Assembly: GCA_038326615.1 (NCBI GenBank)
Contig: JBBQKF010000039.1
Span: forward strand, 1-27,069
Reading direction: 5' to 3'
DNA from: JBBQKF01 sp038326615
Lineage (GTDB): Bacteria; Bacillota; Clostridia; Saccharofermentanales; UBA5734
Length of the DNA stretch: 27,069 bases
Shown: in pieces, positions 15,823 through 23,620 of the stretch
Position numbering within the stretch: the first letter of the stretch is position 1
Layout: each line of letters opens with the position of its first letter
The notes under the pieces: model-generated
Told to the model about the DNA's origin: nothing
Databases searched by the model: none
The model's input: only the letters and a program-made list of their open reading frames with translations
Made by a program: the position numbers and the translations under genes

Positions 15823-15866
15823 GTGACCTACTCTCACCACCTCTACAGGTAGTGAGAGTAAGTCAC
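15823..15866 (+). promoter_or_regulatory. Long strong hairpin in the leader of the acyl-ACP thioesterase gene
   Basis: The arms GTGACCTACTCTCAC (15823-15837) and GTGAGAGTAAGTCAC (15852-15866) pair over 15 positions with one mismatch. Between them an inner ACCT/AGGT stem closes on the four-base loop CTAC, giving a nearly continuous 20-position stem. It is far more GC-rich than its surroundings. No clear T-tract follows (only GTTTTAG about ten bases on), and the next gene starts 26 bases downstream with a poor ribosome binding site. It could be a rhaB terminator, a leader control element or a remnant of a small palindromic element. Confidence 0.7.
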
Positions 15867-15891
15867 AATAGAGTTTTAGAACGGATATAAA

Positions 15892-16695
15892 ATGCTATCA
15901 TTTAATCTTGAACAGATAAGAAAGTACTCAAGACAATATGAATACGGAATAAGAAGTACTGAGACTGACCTACATGATGAATTACAACTATATTCATTAA
16001 TGTCAATGATTCAGGAAGCCGCATCTGTTGATGCAGAAATTTGTGGCCTTGGAGCTGCACAATTAGATCCTAAAAATTTGTGCTGGATGCTTCTTAGAAC
16101 ATCAGTAAGGATACCTAAAATACCAAAATGGCAAGATAAGGTTTTGATTGACACTTGGACGAATGGTGTTGAAAGACTTTTTTCAATAAGAGAATTTGCA
16201 TTTACTAACCAGAATGGCAATGTTTTAGGAGCTGCGACAACCTCTTGGCTTGTTACAGACAAAAATTCACATCGTCCCCAAAAAATTTCTGTGCTTGCAG
16301 ACGAGAGGGTAGACAAGAAAAGCCTAAGTGCAATAGGATTCTCTTCTCCCAAAATTGATGAATCTAAAATAACATTTTCTGCTGTCCCAGTTTTTTCAAA
16401 AGAAATTGGCTATAGTGAGATTGACCGAAACATGCATGTTAACAATACAAGGTATGTCGCTTGGTGTCTTGATGCAATCGGAACTGCTGGTTTTCCTACT
16501 GCTAAATTAATTGGAATAGATATTAATTATATATCAGAGGTTAGAATAGGCGAAACTATTGATTTATATGTTTCAAAATATTCTGAATTTAGTACATGCG
16601 AGGAAGCAAAGGATGCAATATTTATAGCCGGGAAGCATCGCGATGACAAAAAAACGGCGTTTCTTGCAGTTTTATTCTGGGACGGGTTGTTGTGA
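15892..16695 (+). CDS. Acyl-ACP thioesterase (FatA/FatB-like)
   Basis: The enzyme hydrolyses acyl-acyl carrier protein to free fatty acid and ACP in the cytoplasm. The 267-aa protein is a tandem double-hotdog of the bacterial PF01643 type. The first hotdog holds YGIRSTETDLHDELQL and MIQEAASVDAE, then WLLRTSVRIPK-like (CWMLLRTSVRIPKIPKW) and VLIDTWTNGVERLFSIREF. The second begins near residue 165 with the conserved YSEIDRNMHVNNTRYVAWCLDA, which carries the catalytic Asp-Asn-His-type residues. No good ribosome binding site precedes the ATG (only AACGGA), unusual for this window, and a strong hairpin ends 26 bases upstream, so translation may be structure-dependent. Chain-length specificity cannot be judged. 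Confidence 0.9.
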   Translation: MLSFNLEQIRKYSRQYEYGIRSTETDLHDELQLYSLMSMIQEAASVDAEICGLGAAQLDPKNLCWMLLRTSVRIPKIPKWQDKVLIDTWTNGVERLFSIREFAFTNQNGNVLGAATTSWLVTDKNSHRPQKISVLADERVDKKSLSAIGFSSPKIDESKITFSAVPVFSKEIGYSEIDRNMHVNNTRYVAWCLDAIGTAGFPTAKLIGIDINYISEVRIGETIDLYVSKYSEFSTCEEAKDAIFIAGKHRDDKKTAFLAVLFWDGLL

Positions 16696-16751
16696 AATTG
16701 TTATAATAATGTAATATTATTTGGCGATAATGTATAAAATTTGATTAAAGT

Positions 16752-16780
16752 TTGCATTCAACACCATTATCTTGTATAAT
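16752..16780 (+). promoter_or_regulatory. Sigma-A promoter for the NlpC/P60 gene
   Basis: TTGCAT (16752-16757), 17 bp, perfect TATAAT (16775-16780). The predicted transcript start, about 16787, coincides with the first base of an inverted repeat. Confidence 0.62.
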
Positions 16781-16786
16781 CCCCTT

Positions 16787-16827
16787 GTCAACAAATTATT
16801 TTATGTTGATAGGTTAACTTTGTTGAC
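16787..16827 (+). promoter_or_regulatory. Inverted repeat at the predicted 5' end of the NlpC/P60 transcript
   Basis: GTCAACAAA (16787-16795) and TTTGTTGAC (16819-16827) are exact 9-bp inverted repeats 23 bases apart, beginning 7 bases after the TATAAT box. It could be a repressor operator at +1 or a 5'-terminal mRNA hairpin. Inner TTGAT and GTTAAC sequences may add binding symmetry. Confidence 0.55.
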
Positions 16828-16854
16828 TAGTAATCTTGCTCTTATGGAGGACAG

Positions 16855-17862
16855 ATGAACTTTACCAAATTATTGATTAAGTACACGCCGGCATATGTTA
16901 CTTGTGCCTTGATGATAACGATTCTTACAGCACCGATTTTATCGATATCTTTACAACCCACATCGAATCAGGTTTCGGCTAAACAGTTGACTGCATTAAG
17001 TGCTCCAACTGACAGCAAACCTGCTGATGTCTATTTTAATCCTTCTGAATATGATATTACCAATTATTCCAGAGATGATGTTTCTCTAATTAACCGTGGA
17101 GCAGATTCTGAGGACTTGCTTTTTGGAGCGGTGGATATTGAAGAAGATGGGCAGGATATAGTTGCACCTGAAGATTCAACTTTCAAAGAAGATAATACTG
17201 TTGTTTATATTAATGTTGATGAAGCTAATGTTAGAAAATATCCAGGGCTTGATGCTCCGGTTATTGCAGAATATGTAGCAGGTGATAGCCTCCGTCGTAC
17301 GGGAATTGCAACGGAGTGGTCACGCGTAGTTAACGCTAAGGGAGTAGAAGGATACATTAAATCGGATTTCCTTGATACTAACAAACCCAAACCCACAGCC
17401 ACACCTACACCTACACCTAAGCCAACAACTGTACCAAAAATTAAACCATCCAAGCCTGCAAGAGCAAATACTCTTGGAGAAGCTATAGCAAAAGAAGCAA
17501 AGAAGTATTTGGGAGTTAGGTATCGCGGTGGATATGCAGATCCTTCTAAAGGATTTGATTGCTCAGGGTTTACATCTTATGTGTATAGCCGTTATGGCAT
17601 AGATACCCCAAGAGGCACATCATCTTATTATGACGCAGGAATTATTATTCCTTACTCGCAGATTGCACCAGGCGATATAATCGCATGGGATACACGTAAA
17701 TTTGACAGAAGAACTACTATAACTCATGTCAGCATGTATATTGGTGGGGGTATGATGATTCATGCTTCTTCTTCCAACCATTCAGTTGTAGCTGTAAGTG
17801 TTGCACAGTATCGTGAATGGGGATGCAAACTTCTTTCTGTTCATAGATTTATTAAAAAATAA
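16855..17862 (+). CDS. Secreted SH3-NlpC/P60 peptidoglycan endopeptidase
   Basis: A cell-wall hydrolase that cuts stem peptides (usually D-Glu to diamino acid). Residues 1-42 form a signal peptide. Residues about 116-176 are a bacterial SH3 domain (VNVREYPGLDAP-type, here EANVRKYPGLDAPVI, and EGYIKSDFL) that would hold the wall, followed by a Pro/Thr linker (178-198). NlpC/P60 covers about 208-335, with catalytic Cys236 in FDCSGF, His291 in THVSMYIG and the third polar residue His303 in MIHASS. The ATG follows TATGGAGG with good spacing. It has its own promoter and leader inverted repeat, so it is probably regulated apart from its neighbours. Autolysin, growth and spore-cortex roles are all possible. 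Confidence 0.93.
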   Translation: MNFTKLLIKYTPAYVTCALMITILTAPILSISLQPTSNQVSAKQLTALSAPTDSKPADVYFNPSEYDITNYSRDDVSLINRGADSEDLLFGAVDIEEDGQDIVAPEDSTFKEDNTVVYINVDEANVRKYPGLDAPVIAEYVAGDSLRRTGIATEWSRVVNAKGVEGYIKSDFLDTNKPKPTATPTPTPKPTTVPKIKPSKPARANTLGEAIAKEAKKYLGVRYRGGYADPSKGFDCSGFTSYVYSRYGIDTPRGTSSYYDAGIIIPYSQIAPGDIIAWDTRKFDRRTTITHVSMYIGGGMMIHASSSNHSVVAVSVAQYREWGCKLLSVHRFIKK

Positions 17863-17887
17863 GTTACTTATGGAACTGTACGATAAG

Positions 17888-18506
17888 GTGCAGAGTCTTT
17901 GGTAAGTCGCTCGGTTAATACCGGGCGATTTTCTTAGTTCGCCCGACATGGGCAATTGCTATAGGGTGCAAATCCCGAACGGGCTTGGTAGTAGGAGCCG
18001 TTAGCCAAAGACAAGGGTGTCCACCGTGAGGCGGAATCTGAAGGAAGTTGGAGGCAAAGTCTCGCACTGAAAGCGGATAGGCAACATTATGCTTGACGAG
18101 TTCGACAAGGAATTGGAAAAACGAGGGCATCGGTTTTGCCGATACGCGGATGATTGCAATATCTTTGTGAAAACGAAGAAGGCAGGAAAACGAGTAATGC
18201 AAAGTGTTGTTAGTTTTTTGGAAGGCAAGTTGAAATTAAAGGTAAACCGTGAAAAGAGTGCTGTTGCAAGTTCTAGCCGAAGGAAATTTCTTGGATTTTC
18301 GTTCTATTTTACAAAGAACAGAGCCCAAATAAGAGTTCATCCGAAATCTTATGCGAGATTAAAAGATAAGATAAAAGGTATAACTGGGCGTAGTAATGCG
18401 AAAAGCAGTAGAGTAAGGATAGATGAGCTTAACAAAGCAATTCATGGATGGGTTAATTATTTCCGTATTGCGGACATGAAGACTCAATTACAGGAATTAG
18501 CTGAGG
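17888..18506 (+). pseudogene. Remnant of a group II intron: 5' ribozyme piece fused to reverse-transcriptase tail
   Basis: Positions 17888 to about 18068 match the 5' part (domain I) of a bacterial group II intron: a GTGCAG-like start, the GTAAGTCGCTCGG and AATACCGGGCG stems, CCCGACATGGGC, GGGTGCAAATCCCGAACGGG, GTAGCC-like TTAGCCAAAGACAAGGGTG and GGCGGAATCTGAAGGAAG. This jumps directly into the middle of the intron-encoded reverse transcriptase at about 18070-18082, losing the rest of the ribozyme and the N-terminal half of the enzyme. Homology stops again near 18506, so the maturase end and domains V and VI are missing. It cannot splice or move. Recognition is from memory of conserved intron sequence. 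Confidence 0.85.
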
Positions 18507-18580
18507 GAATTAATCCCTTAGCTCCTACTCGATTAAAAAATCAACAAAACAATGTTAGAAATATTGTTAGAAATGGATAG
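18089..18580 (+). pseudogene. C-terminal fragment of group II intron reverse transcriptase/maturase
   Basis: This open frame keeps the polymerase active-site motif YADD (residues 19-22), then KLKLKVNREKSAV, FLGFSFY, and the start of the maturase (X) domain, ELNKAIHGWVNYFRIADMKTQL. Family homology begins a few codons before the ATG (GNIMLDE) and ends at residue 139; the final 24 residues are unrelated sequence. A normal enzyme is about 420-600 aa, so fingers, most of the palm, and the end of maturase/HNH are gone. There is no sign of a ribosome binding site. The fragment is unlikely to be active and should not be taken as a retron or defence reverse transcriptase. Confidence 0.88.
18500..18522 (+). 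repeat. Inverted repeat at the 3' breakpoint of the intron remnant
   Basis: GCTGAGGG (18500-18507) and CCCTTAGC (18515-18522) form an 8-bp stem with one G-T pair and a 7-base loop, spanning the point where reverse-transcriptase homology ends (about 18506). There is no T-run afterwards. Confidence 0.55.
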
Positions 18581-18584
18581 AAAT
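18554..18584 (+). repeat. Short degenerate repeats of GTTAGAAAT
   Basis: GTTAGAAAT (18554), GTTAGAAAT (18566) and a GATAGAAAT variant (18576) follow the intron remnant. This is another small slippage-type array in non-coding DNA. Confidence 0.5.
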
Positions 18585-18605
18585 GCGAACAATTGTGAAC
18601 TTGTG

Positions 18606-18634
18606 TTGTTGCTGTTTTGAAATTGATGTATAAT
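18606..18634 (+). promoter_or_regulatory. Candidate promoter for the ABC operon
   Basis: TTGTTG (18606-18611), 17 bp, perfect TATAAT (18629-18634) preceded by TG. This implies a leader of about 70 bases before the ABC ATPase gene. Confidence 0.5.
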
Positions 18635-18709
18635 AGCAAAGTTGAACTTTTTTATATATTTAATAAAATATGATTTATTAATACAATTCATTTTACAGGA
18701 GGAGTCGTA

Positions 18710-19669
18710 ATGATTGAAATTCGTGATTTAACGAAATACTATGGTCCTAACCTTGCAGTGAATAATATCTCATTTGATGTAGAACAAGGAGAGATATTAG
18801 GATTTTTGGGACCAAATGGAGCAGGAAAATCTACTACAATGAATATTATAACAGGATTTTTATCAGCAACATCAGGAACTGTTAAAATTAATGGGTATGA
18901 TATTCTTGAAGAACCCCAAAAAGCAAAAAAATGTATTGGATATCTACCAGAAAATCCTCCGCTTTATATGGACATGACCGTACTTGAGTATCTTAGATTT
19001 GTTACTGCATTAAAAGACGTTCCTAAATCTGAGAGATCTAAACATATTGCTGATATTATGAAATTAGTAAGAATTACTGATGTTGCTAACCGTCTTATAA
19101 AAAATCTTTCTAAAGGTTATAAGCAAAGAGTTGGTATTGCGCAGGCACTTGTTGGTAATCCGGAAGTGCTTGTTCTTGACGAACCAACTGTCGGACTTGA
19201 CCCTAAGCAGATTATCGAAATAAGAAGCCTTATTAAGGATCTAGGTAAAAATCACACTGTAATTTTGAGTTCTCATATACTCCCAGAAGTTAGTGCTATA
19301 TGTGACAGAGTTGTTATTATAAGTAATGGAGCAATTGTTGCTGTAGATACTACTGAGAACCTTTCAAAACAATTTTCCAAAACATCCAGAATTCAAATAT
19401 CCGTTGAAGGCGCATCGAAAGATATTATGCAGAAGATTCGCCTTATATCGGGAGTAAAGAAAGCGGATCTTATTGGCGATAAAGTTGGTGGCATTTGTGT
19501 AATAGCGATAGAGAACGATCCTGATCATGATGTTCGCAAACAAGTATTTTTTGAAATGGCAAGAAATTCCTGGCCAATTCTCGAAATGAAATCGCTTGAT
19601 CCTACATTAGAGGATGTTTTCCTTCAGGTTACTGCGAATAGTACAAGTATCAAAAAGGGGGAAGTATAA
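18710..19669 (+). CDS. ABC transporter ATP-binding protein (GldA-like)
   Basis: Energises the adjoining permease. Walker A GPNGAGKST (residues 34-42), Q-loop region, a slightly unusual signature LSKGYKQRVG (133-142), Walker B VLVLDEPT (153-160), D-loop GLDP and H-loop SSH (about 187-189) are all intact; an extra C-terminal domain of about 100 residues, common in ABC-2 ATPases, follows. The whole set (ATPase, ABC-2 permease, GldG-like protein) matches the GldA-GldF-GldG arrangement known from Bacteroidetes but widespread in Firmicutes that do not glide. AGGAGG lies just before the ATG. The permease gene begins at the base after this stop codon, so the two are surely coupled. Substrate unknown. 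Confidence 0.9.
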   Translation: MIEIRDLTKYYGPNLAVNNISFDVEQGEILGFLGPNGAGKSTTMNIITGFLSATSGTVKINGYDILEEPQKAKKCIGYLPENPPLYMDMTVLEYLRFVTALKDVPKSERSKHIADIMKLVRITDVANRLIKNLSKGYKQRVGIAQALVGNPEVLVLDEPTVGLDPKQIIEIRSLIKDLGKNHTVILSSHILPEVSAICDRVVIISNGAIVAVDTTENLSKQFSKTSRIQISVEGASKDIMQKIRLISGVKKADLIGDKVGGICVIAIENDPDHDVRKQVFFEMARNSWPILEMKSLDPTLEDVFLQVTANSTSIKKGEV

Positions 19670-20458
19670 ATGAGCCGAATTAATGCGATAGTAAAAAGAG
19701 AATTCCAGTCATATTTCAAATCTCCTGTAGGATATATAGTTCTTGCATTTTTCATGTTAATTACAAGTTTCATATTTGTATCGGATCTTCAGAGTCAATA
19801 TGCAGATGTCGGAACAGTTCTTTTATCAGTTCAGTCGATACTGTTTATGATTGTTGTGCCTATGATAACAATGAGAAGTTTCTCAGAAGAAAGAAAGAAT
19901 GGTTCAGAAGTTTTACTATTAACTTCACCTGCTTCTATATTTGAAATTGTAATTGGTAAATACCTTGCATCATTGTATGTGCTACTCGTTATGACATCAA
20001 CTTCTTTTGTTTTTATAATTGTAACGCTTGCTTTTGGAGGAACAATTGATGCTAAAACTGTAGGTGCTTATATTGGATTTATATGCATTGGTGCAGCATA
20101 TCTTTCTATCGGAATATTTGCCTCTTCTCTAACAGAAAATCAGGTAATATCTGCAATAATTACGTTTGCATCAATTCTGATATTTATGATTTTAGATGGA
20201 ATTGCATCAATTATGGGTTCAATTGCTTCCACATTTGTTTCAAAAATTAATTTTTTCGGATTGACCGACATTCAGATTGACAGTGTATCAAAAGCTGTTA
20301 CATCATTTTTGCAATGGCCAAATCCTGCAACACGCCTTAATAACCTAAGTCGTGGAATATTTGAGATTGCGCCTCTACTGTTCTTTGTCAGTTTAATTTC
20401 AATATTCTTGTTTTTAACAATGAGAATGATAGAAAAACGTCGTTGGACTCAGAAATAG
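19670..20458 (+). CDS. ABC-2 type permease (GldF-like)
   Basis: A 262-aa integral membrane protein with about six hydrophobic segments. The N-terminus (MSRINAIVKREFQSYFKSPVGYIVLAFFML) is the typical ABC-2 permease opening in which an amphipathic helix with a Y-F-x-S-P motif precedes the first membrane helix. RSFSEERKNGSEVLLLTSP is the conserved cytoplasmic loop that contacts the ATPase. It follows the ATPase gene with no gap; AAGGGGG within that gene's end acts as ribosome binding site. It forms the membrane channel of the complex, probably as a dimer. Transported substrate or substrate-free mechanical role unknown. Confidence 0.88.
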   Translation: MSRINAIVKREFQSYFKSPVGYIVLAFFMLITSFIFVSDLQSQYADVGTVLLSVQSILFMIVVPMITMRSFSEERKNGSEVLLLTSPASIFEIVIGKYLASLYVLLVMTSTSFVFIIVTLAFGGTIDAKTVGAYIGFICIGAAYLSIGIFASSLTENQVISAIITFASILIFMILDGIASIMGSIASTFVSKINFFGLTDIQIDSVSKAVTSFLQWPNPATRLNNLSRGIFEIAPLLFFVSLISIFLFLTMRMIEKRRWTQK

Positions 20459-20515
20459 GTTAAAATCATACATTTGCAGAAATATTATAAAGAATAAGAT
20501 TAAGGCGGTGGATTT

Positions 20516-22039
20516 GTGAAAAATAAAGAAGTCTTTTCAAAAGATACAGACAAACAAGAAAAAACAAAGAAAGAAAAAATAGTCAAACCTTCAGATAAAA
20601 GAAACAAAAGCCTGAAGATGATATCAGTGTCTTCAGCTATTCTATTTATTGCTATTGTTATAATACTGAACTTAGTATTTGATTCACTTCTTGGAACATC
20701 ACTTAAATGGGACTGGTCTCAGACAAATATGTTTTCAGTAGGCGATGTAACTAAAGAAATGGTGGGCAAACTTGATAAAGATATTAAAATAGTGGGCCTC
20801 TACGAAAAGGGAACTGCGCCAGCTTTTGCAGATGTTGAAATATTGCTTGCCGAATACCAGAAAATTTCCAAAGGTAAAATCACAGTGCAGTATATCGATC
20901 CAGTCAAAACACCATCCATATTAAAACAACTTGACCCAGATGGACTCCTTAAGCCTGCCGAGCAGACTTTTGTAGTTCGATGTGATGCACTAAAAAAATC
21001 AAAGGTTGTTACTCAAACTGATATATACCAGACAGAAATGGATCAACAGACATACCAACAGAAAATAACTGGAGTTACCGCAGAACAGGCATTTAGTGGA
21101 GCAATAGTTTATACAACATCAGCAAAGACTCCTGTTGTTTATATGACTAAAGGACAAGGCGAAGTAGATTATTCAACAAATTATACAACTCTTGTTGCAA
21201 TTTTGCGGGATAACAATTTCCTGGTTAAAGACCTTGATTTGCTAACAACTAAAACAATCCCTAAAGATGCTGAGCTGCTTTTCATGTTATCGCCTCAAAC
21301 GGATATCAATAGTTCGGCAAAAGGAATTATTGATGGATATCTAAAAACAGGCAAAGCATTACTGGTAATGTCAGAATACAATAACACAGCATTTCCAGTA
21401 TTGAATTCATTACTTGCGGATTACAACATCGAAATATCAACTAACCGGATACGCGAGGGTGATAAAGAAAAAAGATATCAGGATGACCCATATACATTCC
21501 TTGCAGATGCCCCAGCAAGCTTTGTTACAAAAGAAGCAGTTGCAGCAGGCACATTAATGCAGAATGCACGTGTAATCAATGAACTAAAAAATACAAAAGA
21601 ATGGATTAAAGTTAATCCAGTATTTCAGACAGGCGCGCAGGGACTTGCAGAAGAAAACGGAAATCCTGACAAAACTGCAGCAGCTTCTGTAGTAAATATT
21701 GCAATTGCATCTGAAAATTCAGGAATGGTTGACGGAACGAATGTTAAGAATCCAGCTAAAGTTTTGGTAATTGGCGCTTCTGAATTTCTAGGAGATACTT
21801 TATTGAAGACATTGGGCACCCAGGTTTATAATATGTATGCATTTTATTCATCCGTAAGATGGCTTATGAATGTTGAAGATAACAGCCTTATGATAGCTCC
21901 AAAACAACTTCCATCTTATCAACTGAAATCCGGTGGACCTACTACATTTTGGATTGCAACAATTATTTGTATAATAATTATTCCAATTGGATTTCTAATT
22001 ATTGCGTTAATTGTATATAGAAAAAGAAAAAATTTGTAA
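20516..22039 (+). CDS. GldG-family ABC accessory protein
   Basis: A 507-aa protein with a charged cytoplasmic N-terminus (Lys/Glu-rich, about 1-38), one membrane helix (about 42-63), a large extracellular region, and a second membrane helix near the C-terminus (about 478-500) followed by YRKRKNL. The extracellular part fits the GldG/ABC_transp_aux family: WSQTNMFSVGDVTKEMV near the first helix, then a domain with VVYMTKGQGEVDY, ILRDNNFLVKDLDL and DAELLFMLSPQTDIN. GTG 20516 is supported by AAGGCGGTGG just upstream. In Bacteroidetes the homologue is needed for gliding; in Firmicutes the role is undefined. It lies 57 bases after the permease and 30 before the DUF4340 gene. Confidence 0.85.
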   Translation: MKNKEVFSKDTDKQEKTKKEKIVKPSDKRNKSLKMISVSSAILFIAIVIILNLVFDSLLGTSLKWDWSQTNMFSVGDVTKEMVGKLDKDIKIVGLYEKGTAPAFADVEILLAEYQKISKGKITVQYIDPVKTPSILKQLDPDGLLKPAEQTFVVRCDALKKSKVVTQTDIYQTEMDQQTYQQKITGVTAEQAFSGAIVYTTSAKTPVVYMTKGQGEVDYSTNYTTLVAILRDNNFLVKDLDLLTTKTIPKDAELLFMLSPQTDINSSAKGIIDGYLKTGKALLVMSEYNNTAFPVLNSLLADYNIEISTNRIREGDKEKRYQDDPYTFLADAPASFVTKEAVAAGTLMQNARVINELKNTKEWIKVNPVFQTGAQGLAEENGNPDKTAAASVVNIAIASENSGMVDGTNVKNPAKVLVIGASEFLGDTLLKTLGTQVYNMYAFYSSVRWLMNVEDNSLMIAPKQLPSYQLKSGGPTTFWIATIICIIIIPIGFLIIALIVYRKRKNL

Positions 22040-22069
22040 TATGTCTTTAATCGGAGGAATTGAAAATTT

Positions 22070-23545
22070 ATGAAACAATGGAAAATAATTATAGTATTTT
22101 CAGTGTTATTAGCACTACTTATTGGAACTTTGGTTGCTACATCTATTCTTAAAAATAATAAAGATACTACAAGCAATGTCTCTCCTACCCCAGCTATTGA
22201 TCCTGTAATAGCCATTGAAGAGAAGGATGTATCAAAAATAACGATTGAGAATAGCAATGGCAAACTAGAAATTGTTCCTGGTAAAGGCAAAGATGCTAGC
22301 GGTAGTGAGACAAGTACCTGGAAATTGTCATATCCTGAAAATATTGTTTTCAGTGAAGCATCCGTTTCATCAAAAATCTCTTTATATACACAAATAACAG
22401 CAGAAAAATTAGTTGCTGGTAAAGACGCAAATCTTTCTGAATTTGGATTAGATAAACCTTTAGCAACAGTATCTGTTTATTTAAAATCAGGTGTAACAAA
22501 GAAAATTTTATATGGTAATGAGACCGCTTCAATAGGGGCAAATTATGTTATGCTTGAAGGTTCTGGCAGAATTTGCACTACGGGGTCTAGTAATGTTAGT
22601 GCTGCAAAAGCAAGTGTTCTTGATTTCCTTGATACGAATGTTTTAAACAGCATAACAGTCGCTGACACAATGAATTTAACTTTTAAAAGAGCAAAGGACA
22701 ATCTTTTATTCACAGCAAAATCTAATAATAATGCTTCTGCTGATGGACAAACACCTGCGACATGGCAAATAATAACTCCAATTAAAATCGAAGCTAATGC
22801 AGAGGGTTATAGTGTTCTTCTAGATCAGTTAACTAAGATAACAGCTGACTCATTTATTGAGAATGCCCCGAAAGATTTTGCAAAATACGGACTTGATAAG
22901 CCAGCATACGAGTTTGCGATTGCATCTAAAGATAAGACTATTAAGTGCATCCTTGGCGGTAATGCAGGGAATGGATCATTATATGCATATAGTGATTATG
23001 TCAAGGCGGTTTTTATTATTAACTCCGGTTCGCTCACACTAATTGATAAGCCTTTTGTAGAAATGATTAATTCCTTTGTTCATATGGCTTCAATTTGGGA
23101 AGTTAAAGCAATTGATATAAATATTGATGCACAAAACATTAGATGTGATATTGTTGACAGTCAGGATAAAGATACGAAGTCTGACTTTAAAGTCAACGGC
23201 AAAGATGCAAATGTAATGAGCAGCAGTGAAGATTCTTACTTCCGTGGATTTTATCAGTCCATTATAAGCATTTTCATTAAAGGGATTGATGTCGAAGCAA
23301 AACCTGAATATATCCCTACTATTTCGATTAGTTATACAATGATTGATGTGAAGAAAAATATTAAACTGGATTTTGTTAAAAGAGATGAATTGACCTATTT
23401 CGTTTTTAAGGATAAAATATATCAAGGATATTATGTTAACAAAGATGATTTTTATTCAGAAAAAACAGGTGATGAGGGAATCCTTCCAGCATACAAAATT
23501 TTATTGGATGCAATGCAAAAGCAAGTTGGAGGGATTTATAAATAG
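22070..23545 (+). CDS. DUF4340 domain protein, membrane-anchored
   Basis: A 491-aa protein with one N-terminal membrane helix (about residues 4-26, IIIVFSVLLALLIGTLVATSI) and an extracellular region with DUF4340 hallmarks: the DVSKITIEN opening strand, WKLSYPENI, LSEFGLDKPLATV with the recurrent GLDKP motif, and a second copy later (FAKYGLDKPAYEF), so the domain seems duplicated. DUF4340 proteins are regularly encoded beside GldG-type ABC genes and are presumed to be part of the same envelope complex; function unknown. GGAGGA (22053-22058) precedes the ATG by 11 bases. The 30-bp gap after the GldG-like gene indicates co-transcription. Confidence 0.85.
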   Translation: MKQWKIIIVFSVLLALLIGTLVATSILKNNKDTTSNVSPTPAIDPVIAIEEKDVSKITIENSNGKLEIVPGKGKDASGSETSTWKLSYPENIVFSEASVSSKISLYTQITAEKLVAGKDANLSEFGLDKPLATVSVYLKSGVTKKILYGNETASIGANYVMLEGSGRICTTGSSNVSAAKASVLDFLDTNVLNSITVADTMNLTFKRAKDNLLFTAKSNNNASADGQTPATWQIITPIKIEANAEGYSVLLDQLTKITADSFIENAPKDFAKYGLDKPAYEFAIASKDKTIKCILGGNAGNGSLYAYSDYVKAVFIINSGSLTLIDKPFVEMINSFVHMASIWEVKAIDINIDAQNIRCDIVDSQDKDTKSDFKVNGKDANVMSSSEDSYFRGFYQSIISIFIKGIDVEAKPEYIPTISISYTMIDVKKNIKLDFVKRDELTYFVFKDKIYQGYYVNKDDFYSEKTGDEGILPAYKILLDAMQKQVGGIYK

Positions 23546-23620
23546 CAAAAGAGTCTTCAATTTTCTTGTTTTTATTGAGCAGCACGATAATCTCTTTGGT
23601 TAATGATTGGAGCAGATATT

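Noticed and set aside
15823..15866. Riboswitch or T-box leader before the thioesterase gene
   Set aside because: There is only a simple hairpin, with no conserved riboswitch core or T-box sequence that I can recognise.
17915..18228. Two reverse-strand open frames across the intron relic
   Set aside because: They run antisense to conserved group II ribozyme and reverse-transcriptase sequence, a common source of spurious hypothetical proteins.
18089..18580. Retron or defence-type reverse transcriptase
   Set aside because: The motifs and the upstream ribozyme sequence are those of a group II intron maturase, and more than half of the protein is missing.
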